Shown here: positions 8,515 through 15,891 of the stretch, in pieces
How positions within the stretch are numbered: the first letter of the stretch is position 1
Layout of the letters: each line of letters starts with the position of its first letter
Assembly: GCA_964639225.1 (NCBI GenBank)
Contig: CAZXCK010000013.1
Coordinates: 1 to 60,416 of the forward strand
Direction of reading: 5' to 3'
Source of the DNA: CAZXCK01 sp964639225
Lineage (GTDB): Bacteria > Chloroflexota > Anaerolineae > Aggregatilineales > Phototrophicaceae
DNA length: 60,416 nucleotides
Program-made: the position numbers and the translations under genes
Notes under the pieces: model-generated
Database searches by the model: none
Told to the model about the DNA's origin: nothing
Seen by the model: only the letters and a program-made list of their open reading frames with translations

Positions 8515-9318
8515 ATGGGCAGACTGACCGCTTACCTCATTGAACAGTTCCGCCTGTGGGACCGCCGCGCCCAGACCGGCCTGCTCATCGCGCTGGTGCT
8601 GATGGTCCCGGCGCTCATCACCGCCGCCACCGGCCCGCAGAACCTGCGCATGCCGGCCACCATCGGCTTTATGGGCTTAATCATCTCCGCGCAGGTGATT
8701 ATCATGTGGGCCAATCGCGGCATGGTTACTGACTATACGCAGGCGCAGCGCTTCTACCTCGACGGCGACTTCGCCGCCGCCCGCGATCTGCTGGAGCACA
8801 TGCGCGCCCGCGACCGGGAACGCAGCCGCACGGACTTCCGCGCCCTGACGCTGCTCGGCAATACCTATCGCCAGCTCGGCGACCTGGAGCGCAGCGCGGC
8901 GGTTTTGTCTGAAGCTGTTAACAACGCCCCCAATCATTATTTTTCCCTCTATGGTTTTGGCCGTACACTGTTGGTACAGGGACGCTACCAGCAGGCCGCC
9001 GACACACTGGAGCAGGCGCTGGCCAATGGCGCGGCCCCGGCCATCCAGATGGATGCCGGCGAGGCCCACTACCGCAATGGCGACTTTGAGCGCGCGCAGT
9101 ATCGGCTGCTCGGCGGGCAGGAAGCCGCCGCCAGCGAGCCGCACCGCGCGCTGATGACCGCCTGGCTGCTGCACCGGCTGGGACACGGCGCGCCGCCCTC
9201 GGCGGATGTCATCGCCGCTGGCCTGCCTTACTGGCAGGCCCAGGCCAAGCTGTTCGCCGAAACATCCTACGGCGCCGACCTGGCGGCGGACCTGAGCGAT
9301 CTACAGGGTATGGCCTAA
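8515..9318 (+). CDS. Membrane-anchored TPR protein B
   Basis: 267 aa with two predicted membrane helices (TGLLIALVLMVPALITAA and IGFMGLIISAQVIIMW), then TPR repeats from about residue 77 (QAQRFYLDGDFAAARDLLEHM, LGNTYRQLGDLERSAAVL, YGFGRTLLVQGRYQQAADTLEQAL, GEAHYRNGDFERAQY). It has the same architecture as the gene before it, separated by 5 nt, so the pair likely arose by duplication or acts as a complex. Unlike A it has two helices rather than about four. Confidence 0.7.
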   Translation: MGRLTAYLIEQFRLWDRRAQTGLLIALVLMVPALITAATGPQNLRMPATIGFMGLIISAQVIIMWANRGMVTDYTQAQRFYLDGDFAAARDLLEHMRARDRERSRTDFRALTLLGNTYRQLGDLERSAAVLSEAVNNAPNHYFSLYGFGRTLLVQGRYQQAADTLEQALANGAAPAIQMDAGEAHYRNGDFERAQYRLLGGQEAAASEPHRALMTAWLLHRLGHGAPPSADVIAAGLPYWQAQAKLFAETSYGADLAADLSDLQGMA

Positions 9319-9328
9319 GGAGACCCAG

Positions 9329-9859
9329 ATGTCGCTCTTCACAAACAAACAGGGGGGAATCTCACTCGTCAGAGTGGGAGCGATGATCGCCGTGCTGGGG
9401 CTGCTCGTCGCCCTGGCCGGTTATCTGCTGTTTCAACTCGATATCTCACGCCGCCGGTCACCATTGGATGTACGGCTGTACCCCGGCGCGACGGCGTGGT
9501 TCACTGAAGACTACCGCGCCAACGCGCGCCGCGTCGTCTATCAGGCGGCGGGTGTCACACCAGAAGAAGTGGCGAGCTACTACCAGACTCGACTGGACGA
9601 CCATCTCGACAGCAACACCGCCGACCCCAACCGTGAACAGTGCGTGCGCACGCCGCGCATGGGCGAGTTTGCCGACTATGTGCCCGGCAGCGGCAACCTG
9701 CCCTACTTCTACCGTTGCGTCTTCGATAACTCGACCATGGGCGCTACACAGACCACCACCGTCACCATCCAGCCCGGGGTCCGCAACGACAGCGCCGATC
9801 CGCCGGTCGATAACGAAGGCATGACCATCATCGAGTATGAGCAGGTCTGGGCCAGATAA
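9329..9859 (+). CDS. Single-pass membrane protein, unknown function
   Basis: 176 aa. One N-terminal membrane helix (VGAMIAVLGLLVALAGYLLF) is followed by an extracytoplasmic domain that starts SPLDVRLYPGATAWF. It holds two cysteines (EQCVRTP and YRCVFD) that could form a disulphide. The predicted exported region of ~140 residues has no family I recognise. It begins 11 nt after the TPR pair and overlaps the next gene by 23 nt, so translation is probably coupled. Confidence 0.65.
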   Translation: MSLFTNKQGGISLVRVGAMIAVLGLLVALAGYLLFQLDISRRRSPLDVRLYPGATAWFTEDYRANARRVVYQAAGVTPEEVASYYQTRLDDHLDSNTADPNREQCVRTPRMGEFADYVPGSGNLPYFYRCVFDNSTMGATQTTTVTIQPGVRNDSADPPVDNEGMTIIEYEQVWAR

Positions 9860-10391
9860 TCCGCCCGCCAGCGGCCAGCCACCAGACGATCAGCCCGCCG
9901 GATGCAGTCCGCCGCTGCTGGTGATGCTGCTGGCGCTGGCGCTGGTGATTGCCGCGCTGGTGCTGGCGCTGAATGTGTTCGGCGTGGTCTCCGCACTGGT
10001 TTTCCCCGCCGATCCGCCGCTGCCCGACGGTCTGGCACGGGTCGAACACCAGCGCCGGGCGCACGGCCTCGACGAGTGGACTTACGAGTCCACCACGTTG
10101 AATCCGTGCGCGGCGGCGGCCTTCTTCCGTGACGAGGGCGGCACGTGTGTCGTCGATGATGCGCTGTGCAGCGACCAGACCTACCACAGCCCTGGCCATT
10201 CGGTCGAAGCAATAGCCGAATGCCAGCATACCGGGCCGTTCTCGGCCTTTGGGCTGCGCTGGCAGGTGGTCATCGGCACGCGCTACAGTCGCAGCGCCAC
10301 CATCCGCGACACGACCGTACTCCACATCACCCGCGAAATCCTGTGGGGTGGCCTGCCGCCCGCCACATCGACGCCGCCGCCCGGCCCATGA
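9837..10391 (+). CDS. Single-pass membrane protein, unknown function (companion)
   Basis: 184 aa, overlapping the preceding gene by 23 nt. A Pro-rich N-terminus (residues 1-25) leads to one membrane helix (LLVMLLALALVIAALVLALNVF), then an exported domain with five cysteines (NPCAAAAFF, GGTCVVDDALC, AECQHTG, plus one near the N-terminus). Its build matches the previous protein: tail, one helix, small Cys-containing domain with a WQVVIGTRYSRSATIRD beta segment. A shared role of the two is likely, though no function is known. It is the last gene before the ileS leader. Confidence 0.65.
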   Translation: MSRSGPDNPPASGQPPDDQPAGCSPPLLVMLLALALVIAALVLALNVFGVVSALVFPADPPLPDGLARVEHQRRAHGLDEWTYESTTLNPCAAAAFFRDEGGTCVVDDALCSDQTYHSPGHSVEAIAECQHTGPFSAFGLRWQVVIGTRYSRSATIRDTTVLHITREILWGGLPPATSTPPPGP

Positions 10392-10533
10392 AGTGATTCT
10401 GACACGTTATGCAGGCTGGATTCTCCGGTATTCCTACTTCCCGAATGTCAAAAACTGGTTCATAATGGGCCGTAATTCACCGGTTCAAAACTCAGCCGTC
10501 CCGCTTCGATAGCGCATTGCAGGAGGTGCAAAC

Positions 10534-10590
10534 GTGGTGAGGAGTCTCAAGGCACTCACACCGCGACTGATTGCCGGTCTGATACGTTAA
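10534..10590 (+). CDS. Candidate ileS leader peptide (18 codons)
   Basis: A GTG at 10534 follows a perfect AGGAGG (10521-10526) by 7 nt and opens the 18-residue frame MVRSLKALTPRLIAGLIR, ending TAA at 10588-10590. It holds two Ile codons: ATT (codon 13) and the rarer ATA (codon 17). The last codons lie inside the 5' arm of the hairpin at 10579-10620, just ahead of the ileS ribosome binding site. A ribosome slowed at ATA would cover that arm, as in amino-acid-responsive leader control. The Shine-Dalgarno itself sits in the loop of a small TTGCA/TGCAA stem (10517-10531). It could be chance, since 18-codon frames are common; the strong SD and placement argue otherwise. Confidence 0.5.
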   Translation: MVRSLKALTPRLIAGLIR

Positions 10591-10631
10591 ACGGTCCACC
10601 TATTTTCGCAGACGTATCAGGATAACGTGGA
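10579..10631 (+). promoter_or_regulatory. Hairpin / possible pseudoknot ahead of ileS
   Basis: CTGATACGT (10579-10587) is perfectly complementary to ACGTATCAG (10612-10620), a 9-bp stem with a 24-nt loop that can extend by a G-U pair inside (T10588-G10611). Loop bases TCCAC (10595-10599) are complementary to GTGGA (10627-10631) in the ileS ribosome binding site GTGGAGG, which would give an H-type pseudoknot hiding the site. There is no U-run after the stem, so it is not an intrinsic terminator; control of translation is the likelier effect. Confidence 0.5.
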
Positions 10632-10637
10632 GGAATC

Positions 10638-13600
10638 ATGTTCAAAGCAGTCAGTCCCAAAATCGACATCCAGAAGCTAGAGCAGGAAGTCCTGGATTTC
10701 TGGCGTATGAATCGCGTCTTCCACCGGACGATGGAAGAGCGCGAAGACGGCCCGCGTTACGTATTCTACGAGGGTCCGCCAACAGCCAACGGCCAGCCCG
10801 GCAGCCATCATGTGCTGGCGCGCGCCTTTAAGGATATGTTCCCGCGCTATAAAACCATGCGCGGCTATTACAGCCTGCGGCGCGGCGGCTGGGATACGCA
10901 CGGCCTGCCCGTCGAGATCGAGGTCGAGAAAGAGCTGGGCATCCAGCACAAGCACGAAATCGAAGAGTACGGCGTCGCCGAGTTCAACGAGCGCTGCCGC
11001 TCCAGCGTGTTCCGTTACATCACCGAATGGGAGAAGATGACGGAGCGCATGGGTTACTGGGTGGACCTCGACACCGCCTATGTGACCTTCACCAACGACT
11101 ACATCGAAAGCGTGTGGTGGATTCTGCGCCAGTTGTGGGACAAAGGACTGCTCTACAAGGGTTACAAGGTGGTCCCCTACTCCACGCTGGCCGGCACACC
11201 ACTGAGCAGCCACGAGGTTTCGCTGGGTTACGAAACCGTCAAAGACCCCAGCGTGTTCGTGCGCTTCCCGCTGCGCGACAAACCCGGTGTCTACTTCCTG
11301 GTGTGGACCACCACCCCCTGGACGCTGCCCGGCAACGTGGCGCTGGCCGTCGGTGACGATGTCGATTATGTCCAGGTGGAAGGCCCGGCATCCGACGGCG
11401 AAGGCACCGAAAATCTCATCCTGGCGGCGGAGCTGGTGGAGAAAGTCCTCATCCACCCGGAAAACTATCAGGTCGTCAGGCGCTTCAAGGGCCGCGAGCT
11501 GGTGGGGCAGCATTACAATCCGCTGTATACCTTCCTGCCGGTTGAGCAGGACTACGCCTACGTCGTCCCCGGCGATTTCGTCAGCACCGAGGACGGCACC
11601 GGCATCGTGCATATCGCGCCCGCCTTCGGCCAGGACGACATGGAAGTAGGCCGCGCCAACAGCCTGCCCGTGCTGATGACCGTCAACACGCGCGGCGAGT
11701 TCATCGACGCCGTGACCAAGTTCCGCGGCCTGTGGTTCAAAGACGCCGACCCGGAGATCACCCGCGACCTGCGCGAGCGCGGCCTGATGTACAAGGCCGG
11801 GCAGTACGAGCACAGCTACCCGTTCTGCTGGCGGACCAAAGCGCCGCTGATGTACGTCGCCCGCGAGACGTGGTACATCAAGACCACCGAGTACAAAGAC
11901 AAGCTCATCGCCAACAACCAGCGCGTCAACTGGGTGCCGGACCATGTCAAGGACGGTCGCTTCGGCAACTGGCTCGACACGCTCAAGGACTGGGCGCTGG
12001 GCCGCGAGCGCTACTGGGGCACGCCGCTGCCCATCTGGGTAGATGACGAAAACGGTGATATGCTGTGTGTGGGCAGCGTCGAGGAACTGAGCCAGCTCAC
12101 CGGGCGCGACCTCACCGACCTGGACCTGCACCGCCCCTACGTGGACGACATCACCTTCCCCAACCCGCGCGGAACCGGCGGCACCATGCGCCGCGTGCCG
12201 GAAGTCATCGACGTGTGGTTCGACAGCGGCGCCATGCCGCTGGCCCAGTGGGGCTATCCGCACCGCAACCAGGCCGAGTTCGAGCAGCAGTTCCCGGCGG
12301 ATTACATCTGCGAAGCCGTGGACCAGACGCGCGGCTGGTTCTACAGCCTGCACGCCATCGCCTCGCTGCTGTTCGACGAAGTCGCCTTTAAGAACGTCAT
12401 CTGCCTGGGTCACATCCTGGACGCCGACGGCCAGAAGATGTCCAAGACCAAAGGCAACGCCGTTGACCCCTGGCAGGTGCTGGACGTACACGGCGCGGAC
12501 GCCTTCCGCTGGTACATGTACACATCCGGCCCCGCCGGCGAGTCGCGCCGCTTCTCGGTCGATCTGGTGGGCGAGGTCATCAAGAAGTTCTGGTCCACTC
12601 TGTGGAACACCTACAGCTTCTTCGTGACCTATGCCAACCTGGACGGCTGGACGCCAGACCAGCCCGCGCCGCCCGTCGAAGAACGCGCCCTGCTCGACCG
12701 CTGGGCGCTGGCCGAGCTGCACCGGCTGACGCAGCAGGTCACCGAAGCGATGGAGTCCTACGACGCCACCGGCGCGACCCGCCCCATCCAGAACTTCGTC
12801 GAGGCGTTGAGCAACTGGTACGTCCGCCTCAGCCGCCGCCGCTTCTGGAAAGGCGAAGGCGACAGCGACAAGGCCGGCGCTTACGCCACGCTGTACGAAT
12901 GTCTGGTGACGGTCGCCAAACTGCTGGCACCCACCATGCCCTTCATCAGCGAGGCGATGTACCGCAATCTGGTGGCCGGGATGGACAATTCCGTGCCGGA
13001 GAGCGTGCATCTGGCGCTGTGGCCGGAGTTCGACGAGGCGCTCATCGACCGGGCGCTGCTCGACGAGATGGCCCTGGTGCGGCATCTGGTCAGCCTGGGG
13101 CTGGCCGCCCGCAACAACAACCAGGAAGACGGCAAACTCTCGCCCATCGGCGTGCGCCAGCCGCTGGCATCGGCCATGTTCTCGCTGCGCAGCAGCCAGG
13201 AGAGCGAAGTCGTCAGCCGCTACAGCGAGCTGATCCGCGACGAACTCAACGTCAAACAGGTCGGCACGCTGGACCAGGCCGAGTCGGTCATCAGCTACGT
13301 GCTCAACCCGCTGCCGGCTCAGTTGGGCCGCAAATACGGTAAAGACTTCCCCCGCGTGCAGAAGACCCTGCGCGAAAGCGATCAGGACGCCGTGCGCGCC
13401 TGGGCGCAGGCACTCCAGGCCGGGCAGACCATCACCGTCAGCATCGACGGCGACAGCTTCGAGGTCACCCCCGAAGAGTGCGAGGTCAAGCAGCAGGCGG
13501 CAGCAGGCTTCGTCGCCGAGGAACGCGGCTATCTGGCGGCGGTCGATGTCAACCTGACCGAAGAACTGGTCCAGGAAGGGCTGGCCCGCGAGGTCGTGCG

Positions 13601-13865
13601 CCGCATCCAGACGCTGCGCCGCGACGCCGGTTTTGAGATCGACGACCACATCGAAGTCACTTACACCGCCACCGGCAAACTGGCCGAGGCCGTCGCCAAA
13701 TTCCAGGAGACGATCAAAGCCGAGACGCTGGCCCGGTCTATGGTCGAAGGCGAGGCCGCCAACGGCTTCCACAAGGCCGAGTTCCTGCCCAACGAGGACT
13801 CCAAAGCGGATAACTCCATCCGGGGAGACTCCCTCACTTTGGGCATTAAGCGCATCCAGCGTTAG
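10638..13865 (+). CDS. ileS: Isoleucyl-tRNA synthetase (IleRS)
   Basis: 1075 aa, a usual length for a class-I IleRS with editing domain. Ordered features: EGPPTANGQPGSHHVLARAF at ~45-64, where HIGH is replaced by G-S-H-H; the CP1 editing domain across ~190-400, with FLVWTTTPWTLPGNVAL; KMSKTKGN at 600-607; and the anticodon-binding domain after ~680 with NWYVRLSRRRFW. It charges tRNA-Ile with isoleucine and clears misactivated valine. The length and C-terminal extension fit the longer, eukaryote-like (type 2) IleRS. The start is ATG 10638 with GGAGG 4 nt upstream. It is probably under the leader described at 10534-10631. Confidence 0.95.
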   Translation: MFKAVSPKIDIQKLEQEVLDFWRMNRVFHRTMEEREDGPRYVFYEGPPTANGQPGSHHVLARAFKDMFPRYKTMRGYYSLRRGGWDTHGLPVEIEVEKELGIQHKHEIEEYGVAEFNERCRSSVFRYITEWEKMTERMGYWVDLDTAYVTFTNDYIESVWWILRQLWDKGLLYKGYKVVPYSTLAGTPLSSHEVSLGYETVKDPSVFVRFPLRDKPGVYFLVWTTTPWTLPGNVALAVGDDVDYVQVEGPASDGEGTENLILAAELVEKVLIHPENYQVVRRFKGRELVGQHYNPLYTFLPVEQDYAYVVPGDFVSTEDGTGIVHIAPAFGQDDMEVGRANSLPVLMTVNTRGEFIDAVTKFRGLWFKDADPEITRDLRERGLMYKAGQYEHSYPFCWRTKAPLMYVARETWYIKTTEYKDKLIANNQRVNWVPDHVKDGRFGNWLDTLKDWALGRERYWGTPLPIWVDDENGDMLCVGSVEELSQLTGRDLTDLDLHRPYVDDITFPNPRGTGGTMRRVPEVIDVWFDSGAMPLAQWGYPHRNQAEFEQQFPADYICEAVDQTRGWFYSLHAIASLLFDEVAFKNVICLGHILDADGQKMSKTKGNAVDPWQVLDVHGADAFRWYMYTSGPAGESRRFSVDLVGEVIKKFWSTLWNTYSFFVTYANLDGWTPDQPAPPVEERALLDRWALAELHRLTQQVTEAMESYDATGATRPIQNFVEALSNWYVRLSRRRFWKGEGDSDKAGAYATLYECLVTVAKLLAPTMPFISEAMYRNLVAGMDNSVPESVHLALWPEFDEALIDRALLDEMALVRHLVSLGLAARNNNQEDGKLSPIGVRQPLASAMFSLRSSQESEVVSRYSELIRDELNVKQVGTLDQAESVISYVLNPLPAQLGRKYGKDFPRVQKTLRESDQDAVRAWAQALQAGQTITVSIDGDSFEVTPEECEVKQQAAAGFVAEERGYLAAVDVNLTEELVQEGLAREVVRRIQTLRRDAGFEIDDHIEVTYTATGKLAEAVAKFQETIKAETLARSMVEGEAANGFHKAEFLPNEDSKADNSIRGDSLTLGIKRIQR

Positions 13866-13892
13866 CGTTTTGTGAATTTCCACCAAAATCAG

Positions 13893-13930
13893 AGACAGGG
13901 CGACCCTTAAAACAGGTCGCCCTGTTTGCT
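13893..13930 (+). terminator. Intrinsic terminator after ileS
   Basis: CAGGGCGACC (13896-13905) pairs perfectly with GGTCGCCCTG (13915-13924) over 10 bp. A 9-nt loop separates them and the stem extends by A-T and G-T pairs on the outside. The right arm is followed by TTTGCTT, a short U-rich tail. Confidence 0.75.
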
Positions 13931-13973
13931 TATGGCGCGTTGTGTTATATATTTTGTGAGGACTTTCGCAAAA
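13926..13973 (+). promoter_or_regulatory. Promoter and palindromic operator upstream of the PucR gene
   Basis: TTGCTT (13926-13931) and TATATT (13948-13953) are 16 nt apart. Overlapping the -10 is TTTTGTGA-N6-TCGCAAAA (13952-13973), an inverted repeat with one mismatch whose core TGTGA-N6-TCGCA resembles CRP/FNR-family sites. The -35 overlaps the tail of the ileS terminator. Confidence 0.35.
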
Positions 13974-14032
13974 ATCAACAACTTGCAGCCGGATGCTGAC
14001 CGCGCCGGCAGACCACAGGACCGATCCAACAC

Positions 14033-15673
14033 ATGACCGACACCAACACCGCGACCTTACAGGCTCTGCTGCAATTCGCCCTGCCGCTGGGCAGCACCCT
14101 CGCCGCTGGCTCGCCAGAGACAACCATCAACTGGGCGCTGACCGTCCGCGCGCAGCCGCCCGCCTTCCCCGACGTCTACGGTGGCGAGCTGGCGCTGGTA
14201 TCGATGGAGATTCTGCGCAGCTACGACAGCCGCATCACGCTGGCCGAGGTCGTCGCCCATCTGGCCGAGGCCGGTGTCAGCGCCATCGCCGTCGACGAGG
14301 ACGCCCCGCCGGACGCCGTGACGATGGCCGGGGCGCGTGGCGTGAGCCTGCTGTGCCTGCCGCCCGGCAGCAGCCTCAGTTCCGCCGAGCGTGCCGTCAA
14401 CAAGCTCATCGTCAACCAGTCGGCGCAGCTTACCCAGCGCGCCCTCGATATTCAGCGACAGCTCGCCGGACTGGCCGCCGAAAACCGCGACCTCAACAGC
14501 CTGCTGCAGATCATCGCCCGCGCCACCGCCAAGCCGGTTGTCGTCCACGACGACGCCGGTGTGCTCATGGCGCAGGTTTACCCGCACGTATCGCGGCGCG
14601 GCACCAGCAACCGCAACCTGCTGACCAGTATGCCCTACAGCGCCTTCCAGAACTGGCTCAACCGCGAAGCGCCCCAGTCCCAGGGCGCGATCGTCGTCAG
14701 CCCCATCGGCCATACGACCGTCCTCAAAGTCGAAAAGCGTGTAGCTGGCTACCTGTCCATCATCGACAGCGACGAGCGCCTGGAAGAGTTCGACCGGCTC
14801 ATCCTGACCTACGGCGCGGACGTGTGCGCTATCGAACTGGCCAAAACACGCGCCATCGCCAGCGCGGTCGAACAGACACGCGGCGACTGGGTGCAGATGT
14901 GGCTCAGTGGCACGCCCGCCGACGACGATCTGCTGGCGACACGCGCCTATCAGGCGGGCTTCGACCCGAACGTCAGTTTCATCGTGGCTGTGTTCCGTGC
15001 CACCACCCAGGCCGGAGCCACCCTGCCGCTGGAGTCACTCATCTCGCTGGTGCGCGACGACATGACCCGCCGCCAGATCAACGGAGCCATCGGCCAGTAT
15101 GTCGATGTCATCGTGGCGCTCTATCCCCTGGACGAAAGTCCGCAGGCGGTGGGCCGCGTGCGCGCCATCGTCGAGGAGGTGCGCGCTCAACTGGCCATGC
15201 GCACCCCCAGCGGACGGGTCGCCGCCGGACTCAGTCGCCCGGCGGACGGCCTGAGCAACCTGCGCGAAGCCTACCGCGAGGCCAAAGATACCCTGAGCAT
15301 CGCCCACGAGCTGGACGAACACGAACAGACGACCTTCTACGGCGACCTCAAACTGTACCAGCTTCTGCTGGGCCTCAAAGAGCGCAACCTGGACCATCTG
15401 CGCCAGTTCTACAACGAGACCTTGCACCCACTTACCGACCACGACGAACGCAAAAACGGCGATCTGGTGCGCACGCTGACCGGATTCTTCGACGCCAACG
15501 GCAACCTGGCGAAAGCCGCCACCGATCTCGACGTACACCGTAACACGCTCGTCTACCGCCTGGAGCGCATCAGCGATCTAACCGGCCTGGACCTCAACGA
15601 CGCCGACAACCGCCTGATTCTGCATCTGGCGCTAAAGGTGCAGCGAGTGCTGGCCACGCTGCCGCGTGGATGA
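14033..15673 (+). CDS. PucR-family transcriptional regulator (CdaR-like C-terminus)
   Basis: 546 aa. The N-terminal ~130 residues are a PucR-like ligand domain (ALVSMEILRSYDSRITLAEVV, then AIAVDEDAPPDAV). A GGDEF-like central domain of the CdaR type lies around residues ~280-410. The C-terminal DNA-binding domain includes FFDANGNLAKAATDLDVHRNTLVYRLERI (about 480-515), the helix-turn-helix core shared by PucR/CdaR regulators. Such proteins control purine, sugar-acid or amino-acid catabolism genes. The operator-like palindrome in its promoter suggests autoregulation or control by another factor (inference). A second PucR-family regulator is at 58435-60117. Confidence 0.85.
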   Translation: MTDTNTATLQALLQFALPLGSTLAAGSPETTINWALTVRAQPPAFPDVYGGELALVSMEILRSYDSRITLAEVVAHLAEAGVSAIAVDEDAPPDAVTMAGARGVSLLCLPPGSSLSSAERAVNKLIVNQSAQLTQRALDIQRQLAGLAAENRDLNSLLQIIARATAKPVVVHDDAGVLMAQVYPHVSRRGTSNRNLLTSMPYSAFQNWLNREAPQSQGAIVVSPIGHTTVLKVEKRVAGYLSIIDSDERLEEFDRLILTYGADVCAIELAKTRAIASAVEQTRGDWVQMWLSGTPADDDLLATRAYQAGFDPNVSFIVAVFRATTQAGATLPLESLISLVRDDMTRRQINGAIGQYVDVIVALYPLDESPQAVGRVRAIVEEVRAQLAMRTPSGRVAAGLSRPADGLSNLREAYREAKDTLSIAHELDEHEQTTFYGDLKLYQLLLGLKERNLDHLRQFYNETLHPLTDHDERKNGDLVRTLTGFFDANGNLAKAATDLDVHRNTLVYRLERISDLTGLDLNDADNRLILHLALKVQRVLATLPRG

Positions 15674-15691
15674 TACTGGCCATACCCGCGC

Positions 15692-15721
15692 TTGAAAATT
15701 CCTGAAGCTATCTTTTATAAT
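15692..15721 (+). promoter_or_regulatory. Strong sigma70-type promoter
   Basis: TTGAAA (15692-15697) and a consensus TATAAT (15716-15721) are separated by 18 nt. Transcription should start near 15728. It drives the structured leader or small RNA that follows. Confidence 0.7.
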
Positions 15722-15727
15722 GCAGTC

Positions 15728-15857
15728 TCGTCTGAACGATCCTGCCGGGCAAAAACGAGATGATCTGCAAGTTTCATCCCCGGCCCCACGCACAGCGGAG
15801 CGCCGGCTCCGATCATCTCAGTACCCATGCAACGGGCTTGTTGATCCCGTTTTTTTG
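15728..15857 (+). ncRNA. Structured leader or small RNA of unknown class
   Basis: A ~130-nt transcript begins at the promoter at 15692-15721 and ends at an intrinsic terminator. Within it GAGATGATC (15757-15765) pairs perfectly with GATCATCTC (15811-15819), closing a 45-nt region that contains an inner CCGGC/GCCGG stem (15780-15784 with 15802-15806). CTCGT near the 5' end (15727-15731) can alternatively pair with ACGAG (15755-15759), which overlaps the long stem, so two conformations compete. The start codon of the next gene lies 35 nt past the terminator. It may be an attenuator or riboswitch, or a free small RNA. I do not recognise the class. Confidence 0.45.
15831..15857 (+). terminator. 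Intrinsic terminator in the 15.7-15.9 kb leader
   Basis: AACGGG (15831-15836), a 9-nt loop and CCCGTT (15846-15851) are followed by a run of T residues to 15857. The form is textbook for a Rho-independent terminator and it sits just before the TTG start at 15892. Confidence 0.8.
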
Positions 15858-15891
15858 CCCCCCGGAACAAGTACATTGGAGGCCGTGACCC

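Noticed and set aside
10534..10637. T-box-like sequence (AAGG..ACACCGCG) before ileS
   Set aside because: The tail CACCGCG resembles the T-box end but the UGGN bulge that reads the tRNA acceptor end is absent and no Ile specifier loop could be placed. A leader peptide fits better.
10677..14123. Long minus-strand frame of 1148 codons opposite ileS
   Set aside because: It is antisense to a clear IleRS, its composition is a mirror of the other strand, and it has no domain motif. High-GC codon bias produces such shadows.
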